A stretch of DNA of 64,000 nucleotides from Rummeliibacillus sp044763875 (GCF_044763875.1 NZ_JBIWGZ010000002.1:679657-743656); one strand, 5' to 3'. Positions 53,723 to 63,198 are shown, counted from the first letter of the stretch. Notes: generated by a model from the letters alone, not told the origin. Made by a program: numbers and translations.

Positions 53723-55084
53723 TTATTTAACGACCACTTTTGTTGATGTGCTTGTGCCTGATGAAGTTTTCACCGATACATATATTTTTGTTTTTGATTT
53801 TTGAGCTGGTACTTTAATAGAAAATTCCCCGTTACTATTACTTTTGCCAGTGTATTTTTCACTACCAATTTTAACTGTCACTGTACTATTTTTTATCGTT
53901 TTCCCTGTAATTTTTTTAGCACCTTTTTTCACTTTGTTTACAGTTGGTGATTTAGGTAACATACTAGGTGCTTTGACAGATAATTTATATTTACCATAAT
54001 CAGAGTCATGTTTTATAGAAATATAATAAGTACCAGCTTTCACAACTGCTGTATCTGAATTCAGAATTGATGTACTTTCAGTTGCACCACTAAAATTATA
54101 ATAAGACATTACATTTTGCATATTACTATCATACACATCTACATTTAACCATGGTACATATGAGTAAGTATCAACAGTTAGTTTTCCTGCTTTTGTTATT
54201 TTCACTTTATAGTAGTCCGCTGTATCATTCCAACTTATTAGTCCCGTCACTTTTTGGGTATTCGCAGAGATAGTTTGAGCTTGATCAACACCATTGTTAA
54301 GTTCTTTTTCATTGTTTTTAGCTTCAGTAAAATTAGCTTTTAATTTATAACGGCCATTTTCACCATCTTCGGAAACTTTAATATAATAAGTTCCTGCTTC
54401 TAGATATGTACTTAAATTTGTTGGAATTGCCGTATTTTCACTTGCTCCACTAAAACCATTATCAGACATTATACTTTCATAATTGTCATCTAAGATATCT
54501 ATATTCACGTACGCCATAATAAGAAGAAAAATCTACAGATAATTTTCCTGATTTTGTAAGATTTACTTTATAGTAATCCGAAGTATCATTCCAACTGATT
54601 AACCCAGTTATTTGCGACTCATTTAATGTTAATTGTTGAGCCAAATCTATTCCGTTATTAGATTCAACTTCATTATTATTCGCAGCATTTAACGTTGCTT
54701 TTAATCTATACTTTCCTGTGTAATCATCTTCCTGTGATACTTTGACAGTATATGTACCCGGCTCTAAATACTCTCCTTCTTTCCATGGAGTTGGATTATT
54801 TTCATCAGCATCTTCAAAAGAATACTTTTCCATTATTACATCGTGATTTTCATCATAAAGCACAACATTCATATATGACATATATGAAGATACATCTAAT
54901 GATAGTTTCCCAGCCTCACTCAAAGTGAAAGTATAGTAATCTGAAGGATCATCATCCGTAATAATGCCTGTAACACTTTTATTTAACCCTAAGTTTATAT
55001 TATTTTCTTCAGCACTTGCCGAAGTCAATGAATATCCTATTACACATAAAAAAGCTAATGCAATAGTTAAAATCATTTTTTCAT
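53723..55084 (-). pseudogene. Secreted PPC-repeat protein with Ig-like C-terminus, disrupted by two frameshifts
   Basis: Two overlapping frames (55076-54486 and 54517-53723) together make one protein: signal peptide, three PPC-like repeats (each with SDYYTFTLSEAGKLSLDV or TGLISWNDTSDYYKV patterns) and a C-terminal Ig-like domain (SPTVNKVKKGAKKITGKT). The break is near 54520: dropping one G of ATGGCG restores SSYYAYVNI, aligning with the sister repeats. At the 5' end the best ribosome site (GGGGG, eight bases) serves an ATG at 55084, but a run of six A residues sends it out of frame at once; seven would give MKKMILTIA. Confidence 0.8.
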
Positions 55085-55201
55085 ACTAATTACCCCCTAC
55101 TTAAGTCATAAAACAATTAAATTATACTATAAAAATTATATTAATTAATCAATTATGTAAAAATAAATATATAATTATATCCTTCCTTTCAAAAAGGAAA
55201 A

Positions 55202-55227
55202 TCCTAAACCATTGTAATGGTTTAGGA
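55202..55227. terminator. Terminator, paralogous to the one at 56460
   Basis: TCCTAAACCATT pairs with AATGGTTTAGGA. The surrounding 50 bases (CCTTTCAAAAA...GGACTC) match the sequence after the EAL gene. Confidence 0.75.
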
Positions 55228-55282
55228 CTCCTTTTCTCCTAATTTAGATACTGCTTCTGTTAAAACTGCAACTACTTCAGGG

Positions 55283-55324
55283 ATCTTAACGTGCAGGCAC
55301 TTATTCTTATGACTTACCAAATTT
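55283..55324. repeat. Duplicated 42-bp block with REP-like core, copy 1
   Basis: GATCTTAACGTGCAGGCACT, then a shared stretch to ACCAAATT. Nearly identical to 56713-56754, which forms the 3' end of the nuclease gene. Confidence 0.85.
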
Positions 55325-55352
55325 CACGGATTGGACAACCAATTGCCATAAC

Positions 55353-55381
55353 AAAATCCCTGACTAAAAATCAGGGATTTT
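55353..55381. terminator. Hairpin terminator
   Basis: AAAATCCCTGA pairs with TCAGGGATTTT around CTAAAAA. Confidence 0.75.
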
Positions 55382-55455
55382 CCCTTATCATTCTATATAG
55401 AAAAGACTTAAATTGTATTGGATTGTATGAGGGACTTGCACCTTAACTTGATTGT

Positions 55456-55480
55456 CAGAATTGTTTAGGCACCTGTCATT
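55456..55480. repeat. REP-like element, degenerate
   Basis: TCAGAATTGTTTAGGCACCT; shares TCAGAATTGTTT with the copy at 49289. GACTTGCACCTTA at 55433 is another trace. Confidence 0.5.
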
Positions 55481-55564
55481 TACAAGTCTTTAAAAAAAAT
55501 TAACATTGCTTTAACAATAAAACATTAAAATAAGGAAAAACACCTTTATACATAAGGAGATCAT

Positions 55565-56437
55565 ATGAATTATTCACTATATTCCGGGGATTCACCTGTT
55601 AACCTATTCTCATTTTTAAAATACTTATATAGCAGGCGTCATGAGGATCTCTTGAATTTCAAAAGATACAATGAGCTAAAAAATATATTAAAAAACGAAA
55701 AGCTCAACACATTTTTTCAGCCCATTGTCAATTTGCATACAGATGAAACATTTGCCTTTGAGGCGTTAAATAGACCATCTAGATCAAAATTATTTTCAAA
55801 TGCCGATGTGTTTTATGAATTTGTTGGGCAAACGGATATGGTTTTTGCATTTGAAAAGTTTTGTAGGAATCTTTCTTTACAAAGATATATGACTAGACTT
55901 CCGGAAAACTCCATTGCAAAAAATTACACCTTATTTTTAAATATCCATCCATCAATTCTACTGGATAAAAACTATCACAATGGCGAAACATTAAAACTTT
56001 TAGGAAATGTTGGACTGCAACCAAATCAAGTTGTTTTTGAACTAACGGAGCGTAGTGCTGTCACAGATTTCCAAGAATTTGAGCGAGTTCTCTCCAATTA
56101 TCGTTCACAGGGTTATCGTATTGCTATTGATGATGTGGGCTCAGGCTATAATAGTTTAAAGACATTACTCTATCTAAAACCAGAGTTTGTCAAATTAGAT
56201 CGCTCACTTGTTCAAAATATTCATCAAAAGGAGGCCAGTCAAAAACTAGCTTCGATGATATATGATTATGCAGAACAGTCTAATACAAAAATTATTGCTG
56301 AAGGCGTTGAACAGATAGAAGAAATAAAATACCTTCAATCTGTTGGAATTCATTATGGGCAAGGTTACGCACTAGGTAAACCCAAAATGGAAATACTGAA
56401 TGGCAGCATTCCTAATAGTTCACCAGATTATTTGTGA
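55565..56437 (+). CDS. EAL-domain cyclic-di-GMP phosphodiesterase
   Basis: 290 residues; ATG after AAGGAG. After about 45 N-terminal residues the single EAL domain covers residues about 50-285. Catalytic and metal motifs are intact: FFQPIVNL, the FEALNRP signature, FLNIHPS, FELTERS, IAIDDVGSGY, VKLDRSLV, IIAEGVEQ and GQGYALGKP. No GGDEF, sensor or membrane segment. It should lower c-di-GMP and favour motility. A partial copy lies at 53432. Confidence 0.93.
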   Translation: MNYSLYSGDSPVNLFSFLKYLYSRRHEDLLNFKRYNELKNILKNEKLNTFFQPIVNLHTDETFAFEALNRPSRSKLFSNADVFYEFVGQTDMVFAFEKFCRNLSLQRYMTRLPENSIAKNYTLFLNIHPSILLDKNYHNGETLKLLGNVGLQPNQVVFELTERSAVTDFQEFERVLSNYRSQGYRIAIDDVGSGYNSLKTLLYLKPEFVKLDRSLVQNIHQKEASQKLASMIYDYAEQSNTKIIAEGVEQIEEIKYLQSVGIHYGQGYALGKPKMEILNGSIPNSSPDYL

Positions 56438-56459
56438 AATTGATCCTTTCAAAAAAGAA

Positions 56460-56489
56460 AGTCCTAAACCATTTTAGTGGTTTAGGACT
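56460..56489 (+). terminator. Terminator of the EAL gene
   Basis: AGTCCTAAACCA pairs with TGGTTTAGGACT. Confidence 0.85.
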
Positions 56490-56503
56490 CTTCTTCTGGG
56501 CAA

Positions 56504-56604
56504 AATCCATGAATTTTCTGAGCTAATCCACGATTGTTTTGGGTCAATTCACGAAATCTCAACTCTAATCCACGAAAAAAGAAATTGAATCCACGCATCG
56601 CACC
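56504..56604. repeat. Five phased AATCCACGA boxes with exact 21-bp period
   Basis: Boxes start at 56504, 56525, 56546, 56567 and 56588 (AATCCATGA, AATCCACGA, AATTCACGA, AATCCACGA, AATCCACGC). The 12 bases between are different each time. Confidence 0.9.
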
Positions 56605-56647
56605 ATTTAAACCTCAGTCCCTGCGAGCAAACTCGATGAAATAAGAA

Positions 56648-56673
56648 AATCCCACCTTCTAAGAGATGGGATT
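56648..56673 (-). terminator. Terminator of the secreted nuclease gene
   Basis: AATCCCACCT pairs with AGATGGGATT including G-T pairs; on the minus strand it is followed by TTTTCTT. Confidence 0.75.
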
Positions 56674-56712
56674 GGGTGTTTGGTATTACTCTTTCGTATT
56701 GTGTACTTTTGA

Positions 56713-56754
56713 GATCTTAACGCGCAGGCACTTATCCTTATGACTTACCAAATT
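56713..56754. repeat. Duplicated 42-bp block with REP-like core, copy 2
   Basis: GATCTTAACGCGCAGGCACT to ACCAAATT; overlaps the last codons and stop of the nuclease gene. Paralog at 55283. Confidence 0.85.
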
Positions 56755-59700
56755 GCTTCTACCCATTCAGGGTGGTCGATGAATGGATTGCGGTTTCCTT
56801 GAATATTGTATATTTTTTCGTTTCGTTGTTTTTCCCACTTGCTTACTGGATCTTGTTCATTCCATTGTAATAAAACAGAAAGCTTTCCGTGGAAAGGATT
56901 TGTTCCATTGTTAACTCGATCATTCAATTCTAAGTCAACCCTGTCACCTTTTTCATAACGTGTTGCCATGTAAAATAAGATTCTAGCGATATCGCCTTTT
57001 ACATCATCTGGCGGCTCCCATGAATCAGAATCCCTTTTACACTCAGAACAACCGTTTACTGCACTTCCACCATTATCAAAATCTAAGTTCCCTCTTGCAC
57101 TATTTACTTGTACGTCAGCCGGTCGCAAATTATGAATATCTGTACCAGGGCCATTACTTGTACCAAAATCACCATGTGACTTTGCCCAAGTATGCTCTCT
57201 ATTCCAGTCTCCAACATTGCCACCGGCTTTGCTCTTTGGACGAGATTCTCCAGTATAAAGTAGGATAACATTGTTCGAATTATTTGGATCTTCATCCGTT
57301 ATTTTCAAAGCATCCCACGCTTCATTGTATGAAAGCACACGGTTATCATCTATGATATCGTGTAATGCAGCCTTTAACACTTGCCCTTCTTTCCCAATAG
57401 CATCGCTATAGTATTTATCCGTTGTATTGTCAGAAGTAACAGTTACAGAAAAACTAGAGGTGACAGATTTCTTTCCATCTGTAGCTGTAACTCCCACAAT
57501 ATGACTGCCAACAGGTAAATCCAAAGTTAGTTCTGAACCACTAATAGCTCCTAATGTAGAACTAAATGTTAGCTTATCTCCGTCAGGATCTTGAAAATAG
57601 TCTGTCAAAAGGAAATTCAGCTTTTTCCCTACTGCCACAGTTTGATTATCAAAGTTTTTTATTGCTACTGGAGCATTGTTTTCTGCTGGTGTTGAAGGTG
57701 ACTCACCTTCTGAATCTATAAAATGAATGTTTTCAGGATTTGCACCGTTTATATATCTGATATGTTTAATATTCTCAGCGCCTCTAATTTCTTTCACATT
57801 CGGACTATCAATGATGACTTTTCCTAGTGGAAGCCCTGAGAAGTTGATAATGGCACCAGCTTCTTTCGGTTTAATCGTCACTGTTGAACCATTAAAGCCT
57901 TTATCTGTGAATCCTGCTCCTTTTAGCTCAGCATATTTGGAACTTGTAATGGTGATTCCTTTTGTAATCTTGCCACTTTCAAAATTCACGGAAATACTTG
58001 GCTCAGAAAATGTTAGTTCTTTCTCTCTTATGTTTACTAAGTTGTATGTTTTTTCAGGAACAATCTCATCTGATTTACCAGATAAATCAAGTTGTACCAT
58101 TACTGGATCATGGTCACTTGCACGGCCAGCCATATCAGTGAAATCTGCATTGATATGAAGAATATCAATTTTCGTTGATTTAGCTAGATTGTTCGATACT
58201 AAAATATGATCTAACACTTGTGAATTCCCTTGGAAAAGATACGTATAACGATCATCTTCAGGTACTTTATTAATCATGTTTGTCATGTGTTTGCCTTCAA
58301 GGATTTTTAACGAATCCGTGAATTGGAAATCGTTATAATCACCGACAGAGACAATATTTGCATCTGGGTTATCAGCTTTAATCTTTTCTACAAAGTCTTT
58401 CACGACATTTGCAATCTGATGACGTTGCACTTCGCTTTCCAATTGAGGTGGCTGTGTTGAGCCGAATAATGGTGTATCACCTGATTTAGAGTTCCAGTGA
58501 TTCGCAATGACAACAACACTTTTACCATTAAAATCAAATTGTGCAGCTAGTGGTTTTCGACTATTATTGAATGCAGTATTTGTAGGATCAATACGCCCTG
58601 GATTAAGTGATAGCTTTCCATTCTTATATCCTACAGCTGTTTTTGCATCCCCGCTTGGAATGCCTTGTGTTAATTGTACGCGTTCCGGATTATATAGGAA
58701 TCCTACACGGATATTCGCATTTGGTGCACCACCATCTGCATTGTTCTCTGGGTCAATATTGACATAGTTATATTTTACGCCACCAGCGTTTTCAATTTCA
58801 GTAATTAAGCGTTGATAACTTTGATCTGCCGCAGTGCCTCCTGCAGTAGAACCATTATTATCTTGAACTTCTGTAACACCAATAATGTCAGGGTTTTTCA
58901 TATCAGAAGCAAACGCTCGAGCCAATTTGCGCGCTTTATCATCAGTTGTTTCTTTCGTATTGTTAGAGAAGTTTTCTAGGTTATAAGAAGCAACGGTTAA
59001 TTTATCGTCTGCTTTTACAATCGTTGTTGTTTCTGGTTGTGAATCACCTACAACATGTTTTGCTTTCATCACATCATAATCAGCATAGATCTTATAATTT
59101 TGGAAGCCATAATTGACTACCCCAGTAATAGGGCCATTAAATTTATCGCCTGTTGCTACTTTAAAATCTCTTGCTTGCGTATTATCATAAAGTTTAAATT
59201 GAATTCTATCAGCATTTGCATTATTTTCTGTAAGTAAGACACCACCATGAATAGTATCCGTTTTTCTTTCATCTAGCACTGTAATTAGATCACCATGTTC
59301 TTGAGGTGCTACAGCTTTCACATTTCCTACTTGAACCCTCATACCTTCGAGAGATTCCCAGAAATCAATAGCATCTTCCTCTGGATCAAATTTACCAAAT
59401 CCATCGTTATCAATCACTTCCGATGGCAGATTATTGCGATCAATTACTATTGGTGCTGGAAGTGTTACATTGCTCTTCACAACACCCACTTTACCACCTT
59501 GGTCGTTTCGAGCATTAATCTGTGTAACGGATAAATCTGTTTCTTTTTTTGTGTCAGTATAACCATCAATTTGAAATTCATCTACTTTTCCATCAACACT
59601 TACAAGATCCCCAATTTTAACGCTCGCTGCAGTGTTACCCGTATAAACAATAATTCCTTCTGAAGTGTTTGGATTGTTGTCCTTTTTATCATCAGGGGTT

Positions 59701-61232
59701 TGAATATGGAAATAGTTTCCGCTTCCAATTTTATAGACATATGTGACAATTCCTTCAAGCCCTGAAACTTTCTCACCTCGTTTAGGTGATTGATGCGACG
59801 CTCCTTGAATATCGTGGATTTGGATTCCTTGTTCTTGATCAAAAACAGTATATTCATACGACGTAACCTGACTATTTTTTAACCCCTCTTTTACAGCAAA
59901 CGCTTTTATTGTCATATTATTTTGAATAGCAATAGGCTTACTGTATACGTTACTAGATTTGGTAGGTTCTGTTCCATCTGTTGTATAGTAAATGGTTGCA
60001 CCTTCAGTTGTCGTCGTTAGAGCTACTTCAGTACCTTTTGCAACAGATCCCGCTTTAACTGATGGCATTACAGACTGAACTACAGTCGTATCTTCTATAA
60101 TATCCGCTGTGGAACGTGGGATGACTTGATAGACATTATCGAATTGTTGAACAATCCCTGTAATCGATTCATAGTTTTTCCCAACAGCTAAGTTTAATGC
60201 CTTTGTTTCATCACGCACCACAAATTGCGTTGTACCATCTGTAACCGTATAGTTAGCCCAAGTACTGCCATCTTCCACAGATAGGATCTTAATATTTTTT
60301 GCTGTTACTAGGCGAGATTCATTTTCTTCTGAAACTTCTGCACCTGAAACGACTTTAGGTGTTGGTGTACCTACATTTAGTTTCTTTTCATCAATTGTTG
60401 CCTCATCTAATTGCATTAGTCCTCTGTAATCTGCTAATTTACCCGTTAAAGTGACTTCATCGCCAACCGCTGCATCTAAACTAGATGGACGTACAGCTAT
60501 TCCTCCCGTACCATCCTGAACGGAAATCGTATTTTTTAGTTTTGCTGCAACTACTGCCTTAATCGTAACAGTTTCGCCTATTGGTAGAGTTCTTGCTTGT
60601 TCAATCGATTTGATGTCAGCTGGGTTTCCTGGATCTACTGAAGAACCATCCATTGTATGTTTACCGAGGTTAGATACATCATCTATCGGCAATTTATCCC
60701 ACTCATTAGTCGGATCAAACGAATCATCAATAATTGTATCGCCTATTGTAATATTGGACTTCCGGACTAATGTTACATTCTCCATATTTTTTACTGTTTT
60801 ACCAACCTGTCCAATGGAATCAATAACATTATTCCCTTTTTTTAATACTACGGGATCATCCCCATTAAAATTAATGACGGTAGAATTAGCGAGATTTCCC
60901 TTACTCTTTATCGATTCATTTGCACTATTATGATAAATTACATAGGTTTCTCCATCATTTATATTTCCTGTAAGTTGTAATGTTTGTCCTGCTTGAGCGG
61001 CCCCATTTACATATAGCTCTAATTTATACTGACTTAGGTCAATGGCAGATCCGGTCCCATTATATAGTTCAATTGCTTTGTTAAAACTACTTCCCTCAAT
61101 ATACTCAGAAATAATCAGTTCTGAAGCTTGTCCTGCCGCAGCAGAAGTTGGAATAGCTGGTGTTAAGATACTAGCTACTAAGAGTGTCGACAAAAACGCG
61201 TTTAAAGGCTTTTTCCATTTTCTTTTATTCAT
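56745..61232 (-). CDS. Large secreted double nuclease (EEP-type plus endonuclease I domain)
   Basis: 1495 residues. Signal peptide 1-33. Lamin-tail-like domain about 36-150 (SELIISEYIEGSSFNKAIELYNG). OB-fold region about 205-390. Chitobiase-C-like Ig module near 415 (TIYYTTDGTEPTKSSNVY), then a second OB-like segment. The EEP phosphohydrolase/nuclease domain is at about 745-1040 (VASYNLENF, DIIGVTEVQDN, ANHWNSK, VGDYND, ASDHDPVMV). After beta modules, a C-terminal endonuclease I/NucM domain has its His-metal motif NREHTWAKSHG near residue 1342 and NLRPADVQVNSARGN. No LPXTG anchor. Likely degrades extracellular DNA for nutrients or spreading. Confidence 0.92.
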   Translation of the reverse strand: MNKRKWKKPLNAFLSTLLVASILTPAIPTSAAAGQASELIISEYIEGSSFNKAIELYNGTGSAIDLSQYKLELYVNGAAQAGQTLQLTGNINDGETYVIYHNSANESIKSKGNLANSTVINFNGDDPVVLKKGNNVIDSIGQVGKTVKNMENVTLVRKSNITIGDTIIDDSFDPTNEWDKLPIDDVSNLGKHTMDGSSVDPGNPADIKSIEQARTLPIGETVTIKAVVAAKLKNTISVQDGTGGIAVRPSSLDAAVGDEVTLTGKLADYRGLMQLDEATIDEKKLNVGTPTPKVVSGAEVSEENESRLVTAKNIKILSVEDGSTWANYTVTDGTTQFVVRDETKALNLAVGKNYESITGIVQQFDNVYQVIPRSTADIIEDTTVVQSVMPSVKAGSVAKGTEVALTTTTEGATIYYTTDGTEPTKSSNVYSKPIAIQNNMTIKAFAVKEGLKNSQVTSYEYTVFDQEQGIQIHDIQGASHQSPKRGEKVSGLEGIVTYVYKIGSGNYFHIQTPDDKKDNNPNTSEGIIVYTGNTAASVKIGDLVSVDGKVDEFQIDGYTDTKKETDLSVTQINARNDQGGKVGVVKSNVTLPAPIVIDRNNLPSEVIDNDGFGKFDPEEDAIDFWESLEGMRVQVGNVKAVAPQEHGDLITVLDERKTDTIHGGVLLTENNANADRIQFKLYDNTQARDFKVATGDKFNGPITGVVNYGFQNYKIYADYDVMKAKHVVGDSQPETTTIVKADDKLTVASYNLENFSNNTKETTDDKARKLARAFASDMKNPDIIGVTEVQDNNGSTAGGTAADQSYQRLITEIENAGGVKYNYVNIDPENNADGGAPNANIRVGFLYNPERVQLTQGIPSGDAKTAVGYKNGKLSLNPGRIDPTNTAFNNSRKPLAAQFDFNGKSVVVIANHWNSKSGDTPLFGSTQPPQLESEVQRHQIANVVKDFVEKIKADNPDANIVSVGDYNDFQFTDSLKILEGKHMTNMINKVPEDDRYTYLFQGNSQVLDHILVSNNLAKSTKIDILHINADFTDMAGRASDHDPVMVQLDLSGKSDEIVPEKTYNLVNIREKELTFSEPSISVNFESGKITKGITITSSKYAELKGAGFTDKGFNGSTVTIKPKEAGAIINFSGLPLGKVIIDSPNVKEIRGAENIKHIRYINGANPENIHFIDSEGESPSTPAENNAPVAIKNFDNQTVAVGKKLNFLLTDYFQDPDGDKLTFSSTLGAISGSELTLDLPVGSHIVGVTATDGKKSVTSSFSVTVTSDNTTDKYYSDAIGKEGQVLKAALHDIIDDNRVLSYNEAWDALKITDEDPNNSNNVILLYTGESRPKSKAGGNVGDWNREHTWAKSHGDFGTSNGPGTDIHNLRPADVQVNSARGNLDFDNGGSAVNGCSECKRDSDSWEPPDDVKGDIARILFYMATRYEKGDRVDLELNDRVNNGTNPFHGKLSVLLQWNEQDPVSKWEKQRNEKIYNIQGNRNPFIDHPEWVEAIW

Positions 61233-61331
61233 TTAAACTAGTTCCTTTCTTAATGAGAATTTGCTATTAATAAATACTGAAGTACCAAGAACACATGCTG
61301 TTGCAGATTTAACACATTTGAAATTTGTCAC
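61233..61331 (-). CDS. 32-codon leader ORF coupled to the nuclease gene
   Basis: GTG start at 61331, ten bases after GGAGG. Its product has a signal-peptide-like stretch (NFKCVKSATACVLGTSVF) and its TAA is immediately adjacent to the nuclease ATG. The peptide resembles the signal peptide of the 5'-nucleotidase at the other end of the window (NLKFVKPVASLILGSAVV). Either a coupled leader peptide or the remnant N-terminus of a paralogous exoenzyme. Confidence 0.5.
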   Translation of the reverse strand: MTNFKCVKSATACVLGTSVFINSKFSLRKELV

Positions 61332-62091
61332 AAACAAGAATCCTCCTTCATTATTATTGGCATTTATCTGATTAAAATTGATATCAGCCGACCACATAAC
61401 TCAATTATTTACTATTATTAATAAAATTTCCACCCCCTTACATATAAAAAAATTAATTTTTACAAACGAAACATATTTTATATGAAAATACTTTATATTC
61501 CATATATATTTACTGGCAATTTAGTAATATAACTAATTGTTGGAATTTTTACTTTATTTAAGATTATTTGAATGTAATTTCTCTTTAGATACTGTATGTT
61601 GCTTTTAGAACACTCATGAATCTCCCTCTTAACTAAAAAGCTCTCATGTACGAATACATGAGAGCTAGAAATCAAAATAGTAATTTTTATTTAAAAAGAG
61701 AATCCAAACACTATGAAAAAAACTCCCATCTTCCGAAGAATTATAGTCATGTTATTACTTTCAATTTTCCGAAGAATTATCTAATATATTTCATCCCACT
61801 CATCAAAATTGTTGGTGTGAGCTATACCTCTTCTAATTCAACTTTCAAAGGAGACTTATTGAATACTTAAAATTTGCACACCAAATAATATCATTAAAAG
61901 TTAATACGCTAAAGATTAGGGTTTAAATGCTTTTTTTTGGGAAGTATCCGAAGAAAAGCAACAATCAGGACATATCAGAAAAAGACTATAGTAGTAACTG
62001 TTAGCATAAAGAAGCTAGATGGGCATTAGCTTCTTTTAATAGCAAATGGTCTATACATTACAAGATCTCATGCATACCATTGTGCAATAAA
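61332..62091. other. Intergenic region before the tRNA cluster
   Basis: AT-rich. Contains the terminator at 61639, two direct copies of TTCCGAAGAATTAT about 38 bp apart (about 61732 and 61770), and no convincing gene. Confidence 0.45.
61639..61666. terminator. Hairpin terminator
   Basis: AGCTCTCATGTA pairs perfectly with TACATGAGAGCT around CGAA. Stem nearly the same as at 45163. Confidence 0.7.
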
Positions 62092-62127
62092 AAAATCCTT
62101 TAGAACCAAATGATTCTAAAGGATTTT
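62092..62127 (-). terminator. Terminator of the rRNA-tRNA operon
   Basis: AAAATCCTTTAGAA pairs with TTCTAAAGGATTTT; follows the last tRNA on the minus strand and has a T run there. Confidence 0.9.
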
Positions 62128-62133
62128 TAAGTA

Positions 62134-62205
62134 TGACCCCTACGAGATTCGAACTCGTGTTACCGCCGTGAAAGGGCGGTGTCTTAACCGCTTGACCAAG
62201 GGGCC
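62134..62205 (-). tRNA. tRNA-Glu (TTC)
   Basis: Cloverleaf with anticodon loop CTTTCAC; CCA not encoded (TAC follows the discriminator). Confidence 0.95.
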
Positions 62206-62213
62206 AATATATA

Positions 62214-62290
62214 TGGCTCCGAAGGCAGGACTCGAACCTGCGACCCTCTGATTAACAGTCAGATGCTGCTACCAACTGAGCTACTTCGGA
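62214..62290 (-). tRNA. tRNA-Asn (GTT)
   Basis: Anticodon loop CTGTTAA; CCA encoded. Confidence 0.95.
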
Positions 62291-62299
62291 ATAGTTAAA

Positions 62300-62376
<77 letters not shown>

Positions 62377-62381
62377 ATAAT

Positions 62382-62455
62382 TGGAGCGGGTGAAGAGAAT
62401 CGAACTCTCGACAACAGCTTGGAAGGCTGTGGTTTTACCACTAAACTACACCCGC
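62382..62455 (-). tRNA. tRNA-Gly (TCC)
   Basis: Anticodon loop CTTCCAA; CCA encoded. Confidence 0.95.
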
Positions 62456-62458
62456 ATA

Positions 62459-62534
62459 TGGTGGGTCGGGACGGAATCGAACCGCCGACACTTAGAGCTT
62501 CAATCTAATGCTCTACCAACTGAGCTACCGACCC
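62459..62534 (-). tRNA. tRNA-Phe (GAA)
   Basis: Anticodon loop TTGAAGC; CCA encoded. The loop bases around the anticodon (G at position 37) are unusual for tRNA-Phe, but the position after tRNA-Asp in the cluster fits. Confidence 0.85.
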
Positions 62535-62564
62535 ATGATAATTTAATAGAATTTTTTAAAAAAA

Positions 62565-62641
62565 TGGCGGTCCGGACGGGACTCGAACCCGCGACCTCCT
62601 GCGTGACAGGCAGGCATTCTAACCAGCTGAACTACCGGACC
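62565..62641 (-). tRNA. tRNA-Asp (GTC)
   Basis: Anticodon GTC in loop CTGTCAC; CCA encoded. Confidence 0.95.
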
Positions 62642-62645
62642 ATTT

Positions 62646-62708
<63 letters not shown>

Positions 62709-62722
<14 letters not shown>

Positions 62723-62862
62723 ATAGTAATATTAACTTCATTTCATTATGCACTAAGTAAGCTGACGTCTTCCACGCTTTGCTTGCGTCGACGTTAATCG
62801 CAATCTTCGTATTGCGATTTGCTCCACCCCGCGATAATAATATTATCTTAATTTCATTATAA
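62709..62862. repeat. Duplicated 5' end of tRNA-fMet plus flank
   Basis: The 16 bases GCTCCACCCCGCGATA and the following AT-rich flank (about 42 bases in all) occur at 62709 and again at 62819. Between them lies about 70 bp containing a hairpin AATCGCAAT/ATTGCGATT. Confidence 0.85.
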
Positions 62863-62881
62863 TTTCATTATTTAATAAAAA

Positions 62882-62974
62882 TGGAGGAGGAAGAGGGATT
62901 CGAACCCCCGCGCGGTTTGACCCGCCTGTCGGTTTTCAAGACCGATCCCTTCAGCCAGACTTGGGTATTCCTCC
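62882..62974 (-). tRNA. tRNA-Ser (TGA)
   Basis: Long variable arm, anticodon loop CTTGAAA; CCA encoded. Confidence 0.95.
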
Positions 62975-62982
62975 AGATAATA

Positions 62983-63056
62983 TGGCGGCCGAGGGGATCG
63001 AACCCCCGACCTTACGGGTATGAACCGTACGCTCTAGCCAGCTGAGCTAGGCCGCC
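62983..63056 (-). tRNA. Elongator tRNA-Met (CAT)
   Basis: GGCGGCC acceptor and loop TTCATAC as in Bacillus elongator tRNA-Met; CCA not encoded. Confidence 0.92.
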
Positions 63057-63078
63057 ATAATAATATTAAATTTAAAAC

Positions 63079-63155
<77 letters not shown>

Positions 63156-63198
63156 ATATATTTAATCAAATCATTTCATTATATTTAAAAATAAAAGA

